From NCBI GenBank assembly GCA_023145655.1, contig JAGLDI010000001.1, forward strand, positions 1-19,338: 19,338 bases of DNA, in the 5' to 3' direction. The notes below the pieces were generated by a model, which had not been told where the DNA came from, searched no databases, and was given only the letters and a program-made list of their open reading frames with translations. Of this stretch, positions 1-7,711 are shown piece by piece. The position numbers and the translations under genes are program-made. The stretch is from Desulfuromusa sp. (GTDB taxonomy: Bacteria; Desulfobacterota; Desulfuromonadia; Desulfuromonadales; Geopsychrobacteraceae). Every line of letters starts with the position of its first letter. Position 1 is the first letter of the stretch.

Positions 1-50
1 GCGCCGATGATACTGCATGGGAGACTATGTGGGAAAGTAGGTCGCTGCCG
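1..50 (+). rRNA. rrf: 5S ribosomal RNA, 3' end (partial)
   Basis: The first ~50 bases match the conserved 3' half of bacterial 5S rRNA, including the GGGAGA and GTAGGTCGCTGCC segments. The 5' part lies outside the window and the exact 3' end is approximate. A strong terminator follows 14 bases later, so this is probably the last gene of an rRNA operon entering from the left. Confidence 0.85.
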
Positions 51-64
51 AAATTATTTGAAAA

Positions 65-97
65 CCCCCCATCTTCCGATGAAGATGGGGGGTTTTT
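65..97 (+). terminator. Rho-independent terminator of the rRNA operon
   Basis: A perfect 12-bp stem (CCCCCCATCTTC paired with GAAGATGGGGGG) encloses the four-base loop CGAT at 77-80 and is followed by TTTTTG. It lies directly after the 5S end. On the minus strand the same hairpin is followed by TTTTC, so it may also end the convergent ntrX transcript, whose stop codon is 18 bases away. Confidence 0.93.
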
Positions 98-110
98 GTT
101 TTCTTTTTTT

Positions 111-1475
111 TTATGATGGTTCGATTTGGTAGTTTTTGATTTTTCGATGGAGATTAGAGCGCTCCAGTCCAATTTCTTCTGCTGTTCTGGAAACATTCCA
201 AGCATTTTCCTGCAGTTTATCTCGTAAAAATTGTTTCTCAAATACCTCTTTTGCTTCACGGTATGAATTTGGTAAACTTGATGTCATCATGCTTTGAGAA
301 TCATTTGCCTGATTATTCTGACTGATAACAAGGGGAAGGTCTGAAACATTAATCTCATTTTCCTGAGTCATAATGACCAGTCTTTCGATGAGATTTTTCA
401 ATTCTCTGACATTCCCGGGCCAATTGTAATCGATCAGAGCATTTAACGCTGGTTCAGTGATTGTTTTGATCTCACGACTCTCTTTGCCACAAAAAAAGTG
501 TAGAAAGTGCTTGCAAAGTCGGGGGATATCATCTTTTCTCTTTCGTAATGATGGCACATGAAAGGGGAGAACGTTGAGTCGAAAAAACAGGTCCTCTCTG
601 AACTTTCCGGAACTCATTTCTTCCTGCAGGTTCTTATTTGTCGCGGCGATGACTCGAACATCGACCTCGATGGTTCTATTTCCTCCAACCCGATCGAATT
701 TATGTTCCTGCAATATCCTCAATATTTTTGCTTGAGTTTTTAAACTCATATCTCCAATTTCATCAAGGAACAGCGTTCCACCATTTGCTTGATCAAACTT
801 TCCTCTTCGAGCAGAAGTCGCCCCGGTAAATGCACCTTTTTCATGACCGAAAAGTTCAGATTCAATAAGTTCTTCGGGGATAGCTGCACAATTAATTTCA
901 ACAAAGGGCTTTTTGGAGCGTGTTGACTGTTGATGTATTGCCCGTGCGACCAGTTCTTTTCCAGTCCCGTTTTCGCCGTTGATCAGGACCCATCCGGAGC
1001 TTGGTGCTGCCATTTTGATCTGCTGTTTAAGATGATCAATGGCTACACTGTTGCCAATCATTTGATAATCATGGCCTATTTTTTCTTTTAACGCTTCATT
1101 CTCAGCAACCAGCTGACCTATTTTTATTGCATTTTGAATAGATAATAGAACTTTTTCAAGTGAGAGTGGTTTTTCAATAAAATCAAATGCCCCGAGCCGG
1201 GTCGCTTTGACCGCTGTTTCAATTGAACCATGGCCACTCATCATCACAACTAATTGCTGCGGTCGTGTCTGCCTAATTTTTTTGAGTGTTTCGAGTCCAT
1301 CTATCCCGGGCATCCAGATGTCGAGCAAGATTAAATCGGGATCCTCCGACTGGAGCAAGGTCAGGCATTCCTCACCTGTTGCAGCAAAAAATGTTTCAAA
1401 TCCCTCATCCTCCAAGATCCCTTCCAGACTTTGGCGGATACTAATTTCATCATCAACGATGAGTATACTTTTCAT
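111..1475 (-). CDS. ntrX: NtrX-type sigma-54-dependent response regulator
   Basis: This 454-residue cytoplasmic transcription activator has the NtrC-family order. The N-terminal receiver domain (~1-115) has acidic residues D8/D9, the phospho-acceptor D52 and the conserved K102. The central AAA+ domain (~138-365) has Walker A GENGTGKE (167-174), the sigma-54-contacting loop GAFTGA (214-219) and a Walker B region ending LFLDEI (~235-240). The C-terminal Fis-type helix-turn-helix ends in [11 protein letters not shown]. Phosphorylated regulators of this family remodel sigma-54 RNA polymerase at -24/-12 promoters. The gene lies 11 bases after ntrY on the same strand, and its ribosome site AAGGATA overlaps the ntrY stop, which suggests translational coupling. 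The partner with HAMP and PAS domains makes NtrX a better name than NtrC. Target genes cannot be read here; nitrogen control is only the classical role of the family. Confidence 0.9.
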   Translation of the reverse strand: MKSILIVDDEISIRQSLEGILEDEGFETFFAATGEECLTLLQSEDPDLILLDIWMPGIDGLETLKKIRQTRPQQLVVMMSGHGSIETAVKATRLGAFDFIEKPLSLEKVLLSIQNAIKIGQLVAENEALKEKIGHDYQMIGNSVAIDHLKQQIKMAAPSSGWVLINGENGTGKELVARAIHQQSTRSKKPFVEINCAAIPEELIESELFGHEKGAFTGATSARRGKFDQANGGTLFLDEIGDMSLKTQAKILRILQEHKFDRVGGNRTIEVDVRVIAATNKNLQEEMSSGKFREDLFFRLNVLPFHVPSLRKRKDDIPRLCKHFLHFFCGKESREIKTITEPALNALIDYNWPGNVRELKNLIERLVIMTQENEINVSDLPLVISQNNQANDSQSMMTSSLPNSYREAKEVFEKQFLRDKLQENAWNVSRTAEEIGLERSNLHRKIKNYQIEPS

Positions 1476-1486
1476 AAAAAATATCC

Positions 1487-3724
1487 TTATCTGCGACTAG
1501 TCGCAGGAAGTTCAATGATAAACAGTGAACCTTTTGGTTTGTTATCTCTGACACGAATGTAGCCATTATGATCGGCTATGATGGTTGATACAATAGCCAA
1601 ACCCAACCCTGTTCCGGTTTTTTTGGTTGAGAAGTACGGTTCAAACAGTCTGGTTTTATCTTCTGCAGGGATCCCGCACCCAGAATCGGCAACGGTTATG
1701 GTGATAATCTTCAACTCTTGATTGTAAGTTGATTCAAGTCGGATAGTCCCCTCTGTCGCGATCGCAGCAACAGCATTTTCAAGGAGGTTGATGATGACCC
1801 GCTTTATCTGCTCTCGATCAAAGAGAGTATCTGGCAGATGTTGATCCAGTGATTGCTGAAATGTGATCTGTTTATGGGCCTGTCGATAGAGAGTCAAGCA
1901 TTCAATGATCACCTCGTTCAGGTTGTTCTCACTCGGTTTGGTTGCCGGCATTCTGGCAAAATTTGAAAATTCATTGACCAGGTTTTTTAACTCATCTACC
2001 TGATCACTGATCATTCTTGTACAGTCATCAAAAACTCGGTCATCTTTCGGAAATTTGTTCAGGTAGCGGCGGCGAAGACGCTGCGCAGATAGCTGAATGG
2101 GGGTCAGCGGGTTCTTGATTTCATGAGCAATCCGCCTTGCCACTTCTCTCCAAGCAGCCATCCGCTGTGCTTTATAGAGCTGAGTCAAATCGTCAAATAC
2201 GATAACGGTTCCGAGAAAGTTATTCTGTTTATCACGCAAGGTTGTCAGATTGAGCATCAGAGTATACTTGTCGTTACCAATCGGGATGGTCAATTGTTGC
2301 CGTATCGTTCCCCGTTCTGAATAGAATAATTCTTTGAGAAGCTCCATGATTTTTGGCATATAACTTTGCGGAATAATGTCACGGAAGTCTTTTCCCAGCA
2401 TCTTTTCAGCGTTAAAATTGAGTAAGTTTTCAGCTGATTTATTGATTGTTGTCATGTGTCCAGAGCGGTCAATAGAGATAACACCAGCAGTCACATTTGC
2501 CAGAACGATCTCCATATAATCCCTGCGTCGATCAAGTTCAAGGTTTGAATTTAGCAGCTCCTGATTTGCAGCTGTGACTTCAATGCGTCCCTGCCGCAAG
2601 TCGGTGGTCATTTTGTTGAAAGCATTGACCAGTGTCCCTATTTCATCGGTACTTCGAGTTTTAAGTTGAATATCAAGATCACCAGATGCAACTTTAGTTG
2701 TCGCTGTTGCTAATTCCTGAATTGGCACAGTGATCCCGTTGGCGAGGTGGAAGCCAAACCAGGTCGCCAGGAATATTATAATCAAGGCGATGAGAAGTAA
2801 TATAATAACGTAGCTTTGTTGAATCTGTCCCCGTAATGATTTAGTGAGTTTGTATTGATCGACGGAGGAGGAAATCTCTTTCATTTTATTGATTAAAGAG
2901 TAAGGGACATAGTAGTTAACGACAACAACACCTACAATATCCTTAGGATTCCAATTTGATTGAACCGGGACAATCCCTCGAATCAGATCCGCTTGTCCAA
3001 CGGGTGTGATCTGTGAAAAACGGGTTCCCTGAAGCCCCTCCTGTACCGAATCTGAACTTGCTGCGGTAATTTCAATAATCGGTAGCTTAGCGTTGGCAAC
3101 CCGGACGATCTCTTCTTTTGTTGACGAGAAAACCTCAACAATTCCGAGATTGTATTCTTCCTGTTTTTCTTTAATCAGCTGTTTTAGAAGGGGCAGATTT
3201 TCTTCATTAAGAAGTTTGTTCTCCTTGATCCTGTTACTTAGTTGATCGGCATAATAAAGAGCATTTGCCTCTGAATTACGATAGTAGGTTTGTGCCACTT
3301 TCAGAGATTCATCCAGAGCTTTTTCTACTTGAGTATTGAACCAACTGTCGATACTGCTGCTGATAAAGCCTGCTGAGACAAAAAATAGCAACATTGTTGG
3401 TACTAATGACAGGGCAATAAAGGCACCGATCAGTTTGCTGCGAAGCTTGGCTCCGGGGACTCCTCGGCGTCGCTCAAGAAACAATTTGAAGATATTACGG
3501 AAAATGAGAAACAGAAACAGTAGAACCAGAAGGATGTTTAAGTTAATAACAGCAAGAGTAATAATGCTATTATTGATTGGCAGTTGAGACGTTAATTCTG
3601 CTAGGCGGTTTTCTAGTTGAGGAATTAAAATCAACAGGAATAGCGCTAAAAATACCAGTATCCATTCACGCCGTCTGCGGGGTGATTTTTTTTTCTGTTT
3701 TGATTCCGGCAAATTAGTCGTCAT
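1487..3724 (-). CDS. ntrY: NtrY-type membrane sensor histidine kinase
   Basis: This is a sensor kinase of 745 residues from the chosen start. Three N-terminal membrane segments (~21-38, 54-78, 97-121) precede a ~180-residue extracytoplasmic sensing region, a fourth membrane segment (~305-327), a HAMP linker (~328-381), a PAS domain (~401-456), a HisKA domain with the H box AHEIKNPLTP (H534) and an ATPase domain (~636-741). The N box is NLLENAV, and the G boxes are DSGCGIP and GTGLGLAI. The order, and pairing with a sigma-54 activator immediately downstream, is typical of NtrY. An open frame extends to 3781, but the ATG at 3724 has AGGATGG just upstream and starts a normal charged N-terminus, so I use it. 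NtrY and NtrX would form one phosphorelay controlling sigma-54 genes. The signal sensed is unknown. Confidence 0.9.
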   Translation of the reverse strand: MTTNLPESKQKKKSPRRRREWILVFLALFLLILIPQLENRLAELTSQLPINNSIITLAVINLNILLVLLFLFLIFRNIFKLFLERRRGVPGAKLRSKLIGAFIALSLVPTMLLFFVSAGFISSSIDSWFNTQVEKALDESLKVAQTYYRNSEANALYYADQLSNRIKENKLLNEENLPLLKQLIKEKQEEYNLGIVEVFSSTKEEIVRVANAKLPIIEITAASSDSVQEGLQGTRFSQITPVGQADLIRGIVPVQSNWNPKDIVGVVVVNYYVPYSLINKMKEISSSVDQYKLTKSLRGQIQQSYVIILLLIALIIIFLATWFGFHLANGITVPIQELATATTKVASGDLDIQLKTRSTDEIGTLVNAFNKMTTDLRQGRIEVTAANQELLNSNLELDRRRDYMEIVLANVTAGVISIDRSGHMTTINKSAENLLNFNAEKMLGKDFRDIIPQSYMPKIMELLKELFYSERGTIRQQLTIPIGNDKYTLMLNLTTLRDKQNNFLGTVIVFDDLTQLYKAQRMAAWREVARRIAHEIKNPLTPIQLSAQRLRRRYLNKFPKDDRVFDDCTRMISDQVDELKNLVNEFSNFARMPATKPSENNLNEVIIECLTLYRQAHKQITFQQSLDQHLPDTLFDREQIKRVIINLLENAVAAIATEGTIRLESTYNQELKIITITVADSGCGIPAEDKTRLFEPYFSTKKTGTGLGLAIVSTIIADHNGYIRVRDNKPKGSLFIIELPATSRR

Positions 3725-3939
3725 GTTCCATCCTATTAGAAAACAATTAGTTATTCTATTGAATGCGTCGAAACAAAACAAGTACGATGGGTAAAATTGT
3801 GATTATTTAGCTGCTTGAGCAGGTTGTTAAATTTGAATTCTGGCAATAGAACCTGCAGAATTGTATAGAATCAGCATTGAATTTTATCGTCATCGATTCA
3901 CAAAACAGAAGCGTTGTTGGCTATTTGTTGATGAAAGTA

Positions 3940-3976
3940 AAACAGGCACCCGCTTATATTAGCTAAGTGCCTGTTT
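3940..3976 (-). terminator. Terminator downstream of tRNA-Thr
   Basis: A perfect 10-bp stem pairs AAACAGGCAC (3940-3949) with GTGCCTGTTT (3967-3976) around a 17-base loop. Read on the minus strand it follows the tRNA by six bases and ends in a TTTTACTTT stretch. On the plus strand it also ends in TTTTT, so it could stop transcription both ways. It separates the tRNA from ntrY. Confidence 0.8.
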
Positions 3977-3982
3977 TTATTC

Positions 3983-4058
3983 TGGAGCCACCCGCCGGAA
4001 TCGAACCGGCGACCTGATCATTACGAGTGAACTGCTCTACCAACTGAGCTAGGGCGGC
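3983..4058 (-). tRNA. tRNA-Thr (anticodon CGT)
   Basis: The 76-base gene includes an encoded CCA end. The acceptor arm is GCCGCCC/GGGTGGC (one G-T pair), the D arm is GCTC...GAGC and the T arm is GCCGG-TTCGATT-CCGGC. The anticodon loop reads CTCGTAA, giving anticodon CGT for ACG threonine codons. The anticodon stem GTTCA/TGATC contains one T-T mismatch at its second pair. The remainder is canonical, so I regard it as functional. A terminator follows on the minus strand. Confidence 0.95.
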
Positions 4059-4249
4059 AATGAATATTTTCTATTTTTAAATAAAATCAAAGGTTTAATC
4101 TGGTTATTGTGCGGCCTGACGGTTTGTAGCTGCCCATAATTGTGTTGTCAATCGCGGGCATTATGGCTTGATAAAAATAGGTTGTCAATACCAACTCATC
4201 CTACCGACGAGGCTCTTCAGCAGTGGTGCTGCTAGGTTGGTGAATAAAG

Positions 4250-4278
4250 TTGAAACATCTGAAATTTAGAGCTATTTT
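4250..4278 (+). promoter_or_regulatory. Candidate sigma-70 promoter of rubrerythrin
   Basis: TTGAAA (4250-4255) and TATTTT (4273-4278) are separated by exactly 17 bases. They match the -35 and -10 consensus at five and four of six positions. The start codon is about 100 bases downstream, which implies a long 5' leader. No clear PerR or Fur box was recognised. The call rests on the spacing and match alone. Confidence 0.4.
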
Positions 4279-4312
4279 AAGGTTTCATACGTTCAACACC
4301 ACCATTTCAGAT
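4257..4312 (+). repeat. Inverted repeat in the rubrerythrin leader
   Basis: ATCTGAAAT at 4257-4265 and ATTTCAGAT at 4304-4312 are perfect 9-base complements separated by 38 bases. Slightly outside and inside, GTTGAA (4249-4254) is complementary to TTCAAC (4292-4297). The arms overlap the candidate promoter spacer and the early leader. They could form an RNA structure or be a spaced operator. The function is not known. Confidence 0.4.
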
Positions 4313-4380
4313 ATGTCAGAATTATATGGAGAGTGTCGATATATTTTGAATGGCTGCTAACCAGATTAAGGAGAAATTCG

Positions 4381-4959
4381 ATGTCATCAAGTGTTAAAGG
4401 GACGGAAACGGAAAAAAATTTATTGAAATCGTTTGCTGGAGAATCTCAGGCAAGAACCCGTTATACTTATTTTGCAAGCATTGCAAAAAAAGAGGGTTAT
4501 GTGCAAATTTCTGATATCTTTGAGGAAACCGCCAACCAGGAAAAAGAGCATGCAAAGCGATTCTTCAAGTTTCTTGAAGGGGGTGACCTGGAAATTACCG
4601 CAATGTACCCTGCCGGGAAAATGGGAACAACAGCAGAAAACTTATTAGCTGCTGCAGAAGGTGAGCATGAAGAACATACGGAGCTTTATCCTGCTTTTGC
4701 CATAGTTGCATTGAAAGAAGGCTTCGCTGATATTGCCGCAGCTTGGGATGCGATTTCTGTTGCAGAAAAACAGCACGAAAAACGTTATCGTGATCTGTTA
4801 AACAATATTGAAGAGGATAAAGTGTTCAAACGTGATCAGCCGACAATCTGGCGCTGCCGTAACTGTGGTTATTTGCATACCGGTGATGAGGCTCTGGAGA
4901 CCTGCCCGGCTTGCCTCCATCCACAAGCCCACTTTGAGTTGCTTGGTGAAAACTGGTAA
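4381..4959 (+). CDS. rbr: Rubrerythrin
   Basis: This 192-residue cytoplasmic non-haem iron protein belongs to a family that reduces hydrogen peroxide in anaerobes, taking electrons from NADH through rubredoxin-type carriers. The N-terminal four-helix ferritin-like domain (~1-140) carries the expected diiron ligands: E21 (GESQAR), E54/H57 (NQEKEH), E95/E98 (GEHEEH) and E129/H132 (AEKQH). A C-terminal rubredoxin-like Fe(Cys)4 module uses C159, C162, C175 and C178 (CRNCG...CPACLHP). The length matches classical rubrerythrin. The ATG at 4381 is preceded by AAGGAG at a good distance. A longer in-frame start at 4333 would add 16 residues lacking family character. The gene stands alone between its own leader and terminator. 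Confidence 0.95.
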   Translation: MSSSVKGTETEKNLLKSFAGESQARTRYTYFASIAKKEGYVQISDIFEETANQEKEHAKRFFKFLEGGDLEITAMYPAGKMGTTAENLLAAAEGEHEEHTELYPAFAIVALKEGFADIAAAWDAISVAEKQHEKRYRDLLNNIEEDKVFKRDQPTIWRCRNCGYLHTGDEALETCPACLHPQAHFELLGENW

Positions 4960-4979
4960 TCACCTGAAAATGTGAAACG

Positions 4980-5013
4980 AGGCCCCGCAAATTATTTGCG
5001 AGGCCTTTCTTTT
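4980..5013 (+). terminator. Rho-independent terminator after rubrerythrin
   Basis: AGGCC (4980-4984) pairs with GGCCT (5002-5006), and CGCAAA (4986-4991) pairs with TTTGCG (4995-5000). There is one C/A mismatch between them and a TTA loop. The stem is followed by TTCTTTT and starts 20 bases after the rubrerythrin stop codon. Confidence 0.85.
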
Positions 5014-5092
5014 GCAGGATACCCGGATCTCTGTTTTGTCGGGTCTTTCGCAGAATTCAGACAAGATCTTCAATTGTGTCAAGTTTGTATAA

Positions 5093-5561
5093 CAGCGGGC
5101 TTTGCAGAATAATTGGCAGATTCCGCCCCGGATGGCAGTTAATATTTCTTTTCGCCAATTTCAGCATGATTCTCTGGTACAGACAGTGGCAGAAGCACTC
5201 TATTGCACCAAGATAGAGCCCGGTTGTCTAGAGCTGGAAGTGACCGAGGGGATGGTGATGAATAACGTTGAACAGGCAATTGCAAAAAAAAATGGAGGAA
5301 TTTAATGCGATGGGGGTACATCTGGCGATTGTTAATTAGATCATCGCTCTAGGTAATAATATGTCACTGGAGATTATTGCTGAAGGGATAGAACCCGTTG
5401 AACAGCATGATTTCTTACAAAAGGAAGGCTGTGATCAGGGGCAGGGATTCTTGATGGGAAAACCAATGGCCAAGGCTGAACTCCCCACCTTGCTGGATTC
5501 CGTTGTCCTCAACCCTCCTGAAGTTCTTACGAGAATAATGAAAATATCAGAAGCTTCCTAA
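5093..5561 (+). pseudogene. Decayed EAL-domain (c-di-GMP phosphodiesterase) fragment
   Basis: This is the C-terminal part of an EAL domain broken in several ways. The first piece (about 5093-5290) reads ...MAVNISFRQF...LELEVTEGMVM, the usual middle of an EAL domain. The second piece (about 5292-5561) reads MEEFNAMGVHLA and later LEIIAEGIEPVEQ...GQGFLMGKP, the usual end. The frames meet at a run of nine A bases (5284-5292), so a slippage frameshift is likely. The second piece has an in-frame TAG at 5337-5339. The roughly 40 residues that normally lie between HLA and the IVN-IIALG helix are absent, including the DDFGTG metal-binding loop and the catalytic lysine. The N-terminal part of the domain and any GGDEF or sensor domain are also missing. 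The product cannot be an active phosphodiesterase. Confidence 0.88.
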
Positions 5562-5586
5562 CCCTTATTATTGCTCTATAGACCCG

Positions 5587-7080
5587 CTACCTTTTTCCAA
5601 AAATAGAGCCGAGGACGCCGCGAATGATCTGTCGTCCAAGTTGACTGCCAATAGAGCGGGCAGCACTTTTAATCATCGCTTCAGTGGCACTTTGACGTTT
5701 ACGGCCAGAGCTCCTGTTCTTCGTTTTTTCTAATTTCAGTTGTTCCTTTTCAGCTTCCAGCTTCTCCTGTTCTTCCTGTTGTTCTCTAGCGGATGCTGCC
5801 GCTTTCTTTTTGAGTAGTTCATAGGCAGATTCCCGATCAACCTGTTGATTGTATCGGTTACCAATGGGGGAGCGTTGTATCAGTGTTTGCCGGGTTTGTG
5901 AATCAATTGGACCAATTTGACTCTCTGGGGGGGAGATGAGGACACGTTCGACCGGTGTCGGGGTCCCTTCTTCATCCAGTATCGAAATTAATGCTTCTCC
6001 AATACCCAGCTGGGTAACAATTTCTTCTGTATCAAATGCGGGATTCGACCGGAATGAATCAGCGACAGCTTTGACTGTTTTTCGGTCTTTTGCCGTAAAG
6101 GCACGCAGCGCATGTTCGATTTTCATCCCGAGTTGTCCGAGTATATCCTCAGGAATATCAAGGGGGCTCTGAGTGATAAAGTAGATACCAACCCCTTTGG
6201 AGCGGATGAGCCGGACAACTTGTTCGATTTTATTCAGCAGGCTCTTGGGTGCATCGTTGAATAATAGATGTGCTTCGTCAAAAAAAAGCACCAGTTTAGG
6301 ACGATCCGCGTCGCCGACCTCTGGCAATTGTTCAAAGAGTTCAGATAATAGCCACAAAAGAAATGCAGCATAAACTTTGGGTGAGCGATGAATCAAGGTA
6401 CTGGCATCGAGCAGACTGATCACTCCACGGCCAGAAAAATCGCAGTTCATCAGATCATCCAGTTGCAAAGCGGGCTCAGCAAAGAACTGTTCTGCCCCCT
6501 GTTCTTCCAGAACCAGCAATCGACGTTGAATTGCGCCGATACTGGCTGAAGCAATATTCCCGTACTCATGACGCAGTTCAGCACCATTATCTCCCATCCA
6601 TAAGAGTAGGGAGCGCAGATCTTTCAGGTCAAGCAGCAGCATCCCCTCATCATCGGCAATTTCAAATGCCGCATAGAGAATTCCGGACTGGGTTTCATTG
6701 AGTTCCAGCAGATTTGCCAGCAGTAGCGGCCCCATCTCTGAAATCGTTGTTCGCAGTGGATGTCCTTTGTCGTTGTCGATACTCCAGAACAGGGTCGGGC
6801 AGGCTTGCAGTCGGTAGTCGGGCAGGGGGATCTGTTCCAGTCTTTCATCGATTTTTGGATGGCTTTTTCCTGCGATTGCCAGCCCGGAAAGGTCACCTTT
6901 GATGTCGACAGCAAAAACTGGAACCCCCAACTTTGAAAATCCTTCGGCAAAGACTTGTAGAGTGACAGTTTTGCCGGTTCCCGTTGCTCCAGCAATCAAG
7001 CCGTGTCGGTTACTCATTTTCCCCAGTTGTTGAATCAATTGACCCTGGCTGGAACCGAGGTTGATAACGGGTAAAGGCAT
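5587..7080 (-). CDS. YjgR/DUF853 family HerA-like P-loop ATPase
   Basis: This 497-residue cytoplasmic protein is close to the ~500 residues usual for the family. The N-terminal region has Walker A GATGTGKT (31-38), followed by VFAVDIKGDLSG (~55-66). The Walker B segment is LVLFFDEAHLLF (~263-274). It is followed by an IRSKGVGIYFITQSP stretch that resembles the sensor region of HerA/FtsK-type motors. A charged, Glu/Lys-rich probable coiled coil (~415-455) precedes a conserved-looking C-terminal tail, SIGSQLGRQIIRGVLG. YjgR proteins are related to the bipolar helicase HerA but have no settled role. No NurA-like nuclease is nearby, so a HerA-NurA resection role is not supported. The ribosome site is AGGAG nine bases before ATG. 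The SHOCT-domain gene lies 56 bases upstream on the same strand and may share the transcript. Confidence 0.88.
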   Translation of the reverse strand: MPLPVINLGSSQGQLIQQLGKMSNRHGLIAGATGTGKTVTLQVFAEGFSKLGVPVFAVDIKGDLSGLAIAGKSHPKIDERLEQIPLPDYRLQACPTLFWSIDNDKGHPLRTTISEMGPLLLANLLELNETQSGILYAAFEIADDEGMLLLDLKDLRSLLLWMGDNGAELRHEYGNIASASIGAIQRRLLVLEEQGAEQFFAEPALQLDDLMNCDFSGRGVISLLDASTLIHRSPKVYAAFLLWLLSELFEQLPEVGDADRPKLVLFFDEAHLLFNDAPKSLLNKIEQVVRLIRSKGVGIYFITQSPLDIPEDILGQLGMKIEHALRAFTAKDRKTVKAVADSFRSNPAFDTEEIVTQLGIGEALISILDEEGTPTPVERVLISPPESQIGPIDSQTRQTLIQRSPIGNRYNQQVDRESAYELLKKKAAASAREQQEEQEKLEAEKEQLKLEKTKNRSSGRKRQSATEAMIKSAARSIGSQLGRQIIRGVLGSIFGKR

Positions 7081-7136
7081 GTCTCTCTCCTGTTTAGAAT
7101 GGATCGTTGTCCGGAAGATTTGTGCTAGTCTGAAAA

Positions 7137-7616
7137 TTAAAGGATCTCTTTTTTCAGTTGCAGAAACTCTTCGCGGGTAATCAGCCCTTCGTCTACCATT
7201 CTGCTCAGTTCGGATAACTCTTTAAGCTGGATCGACTTCGGACCTTCCAGCTGTTTGATCTGATTATCGCTGTCGGTTTCTATTAATCTGATGCTGTCAT
7301 CTTTATGCCCTAACCGTACTGTTGCCATGCCCCCCATTAAGCTAATTTCCAGGGTCCGGTCATTAAGTGCCGGATCAGACATGAGATCATAAAGTCTTTG
7401 TTTGTGCTCTCTGAAGTATTGATAAAAATAGTATCCGGATCCGCCTATCAAGGCGATACCGGCAATAATAATCAGCCAGCGGAAGTCATAAATTCCTTTG
7501 ATTACCACAACGGTGACACCCAGGCCGATCATCAGCAGGATGTGAAGAACCAGCACCAGGTAGCCAAGCATGACACCATTGAAAACGCTTTTGTTTTGTT
7601 CCCCGTTCAGTTTCAT
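7137..7616 (-). CDS. Small membrane protein with C-terminal SHOCT domain
   Basis: This 159-residue protein has two adjacent hydrophobic helices (~14-40 and ~46-68), then a soluble part. It ends in a SHOCT-type helix pair, seen as LKELSELSRMVDEGLITREEFLQLKKEIL in two parts (LKELSELSRMV and GLITREEFLQLKKEIL). SHOCT is a short domain at the C-terminus of many unrelated, often membrane, proteins and is thought to mediate oligomerisation; no enzymatic activity is implied. The start is preceded by AGAGAAG about 11 bases upstream. It lies just upstream of the YjgR-like gene, and divergent from the glucokinase gene across a 95-bp gap. The specific function is unknown. Confidence 0.8.
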   Translation of the reverse strand: MKLNGEQNKSVFNGVMLGYLVLVLHILLMIGLGVTVVVIKGIYDFRWLIIIAGIALIGGSGYYFYQYFREHKQRLYDLMSDPALNDRTLEISLMGGMATVRLGHKDDSIRLIETDSDNQIKQLEGPKSIQLKELSELSRMVDEGLITREEFLQLKKEIL

Positions 7617-7672
7617 TCTGTTACACTTCTCTTTTGTAAGTTGAATAATAAAGATAACACAGCTGCTGAAAA

Positions 7673-7681
7673 TGATAAAAT
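7673..7681 (+). promoter_or_regulatory. Candidate extended -10 promoter of the glucokinase gene
   Basis: TG at 7673-7674 and TAAAAT at 7676-7681 form an extended -10 element (TGnTAAAAT), 30 bases before the ATG at 7712. No good -35 is seen, which is acceptable for extended -10 promoters. The region is AT-rich, so chance matches are possible. Confidence 0.35.
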
Positions 7682-7711
7682 ATATATGTATCGTGTAGGA
7701 GAAAGAATCTT

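Larger units (their letters stand above)
4059..4380. other. 322-bp intergenic region between tRNA-Thr and rubrerythrin
   Basis: I see no convincing gene here. The region holds whatever promoter drives the leftward tRNA and the rightward leader of the rubrerythrin gene, including the candidate promoter and inverted repeats listed separately. A short open frame from 4333 runs in frame into rubrerythrin, but the coding start is better placed at 4381. Confidence 0.5.

Noticed and set aside
3725..3781. Longer NtrY start at 3781
   Set aside because: No ribosome site precedes it, whereas AGGATGG precedes the ATG at 3724. The added 19 residues have no family character.
5337..5339. In-frame stop in the EAL fragment as another recoded codon
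   Set aside because: It is TAG, not TGA. It accompanies a frameshift and loss of the catalytic core, so simple decay is the better explanation.
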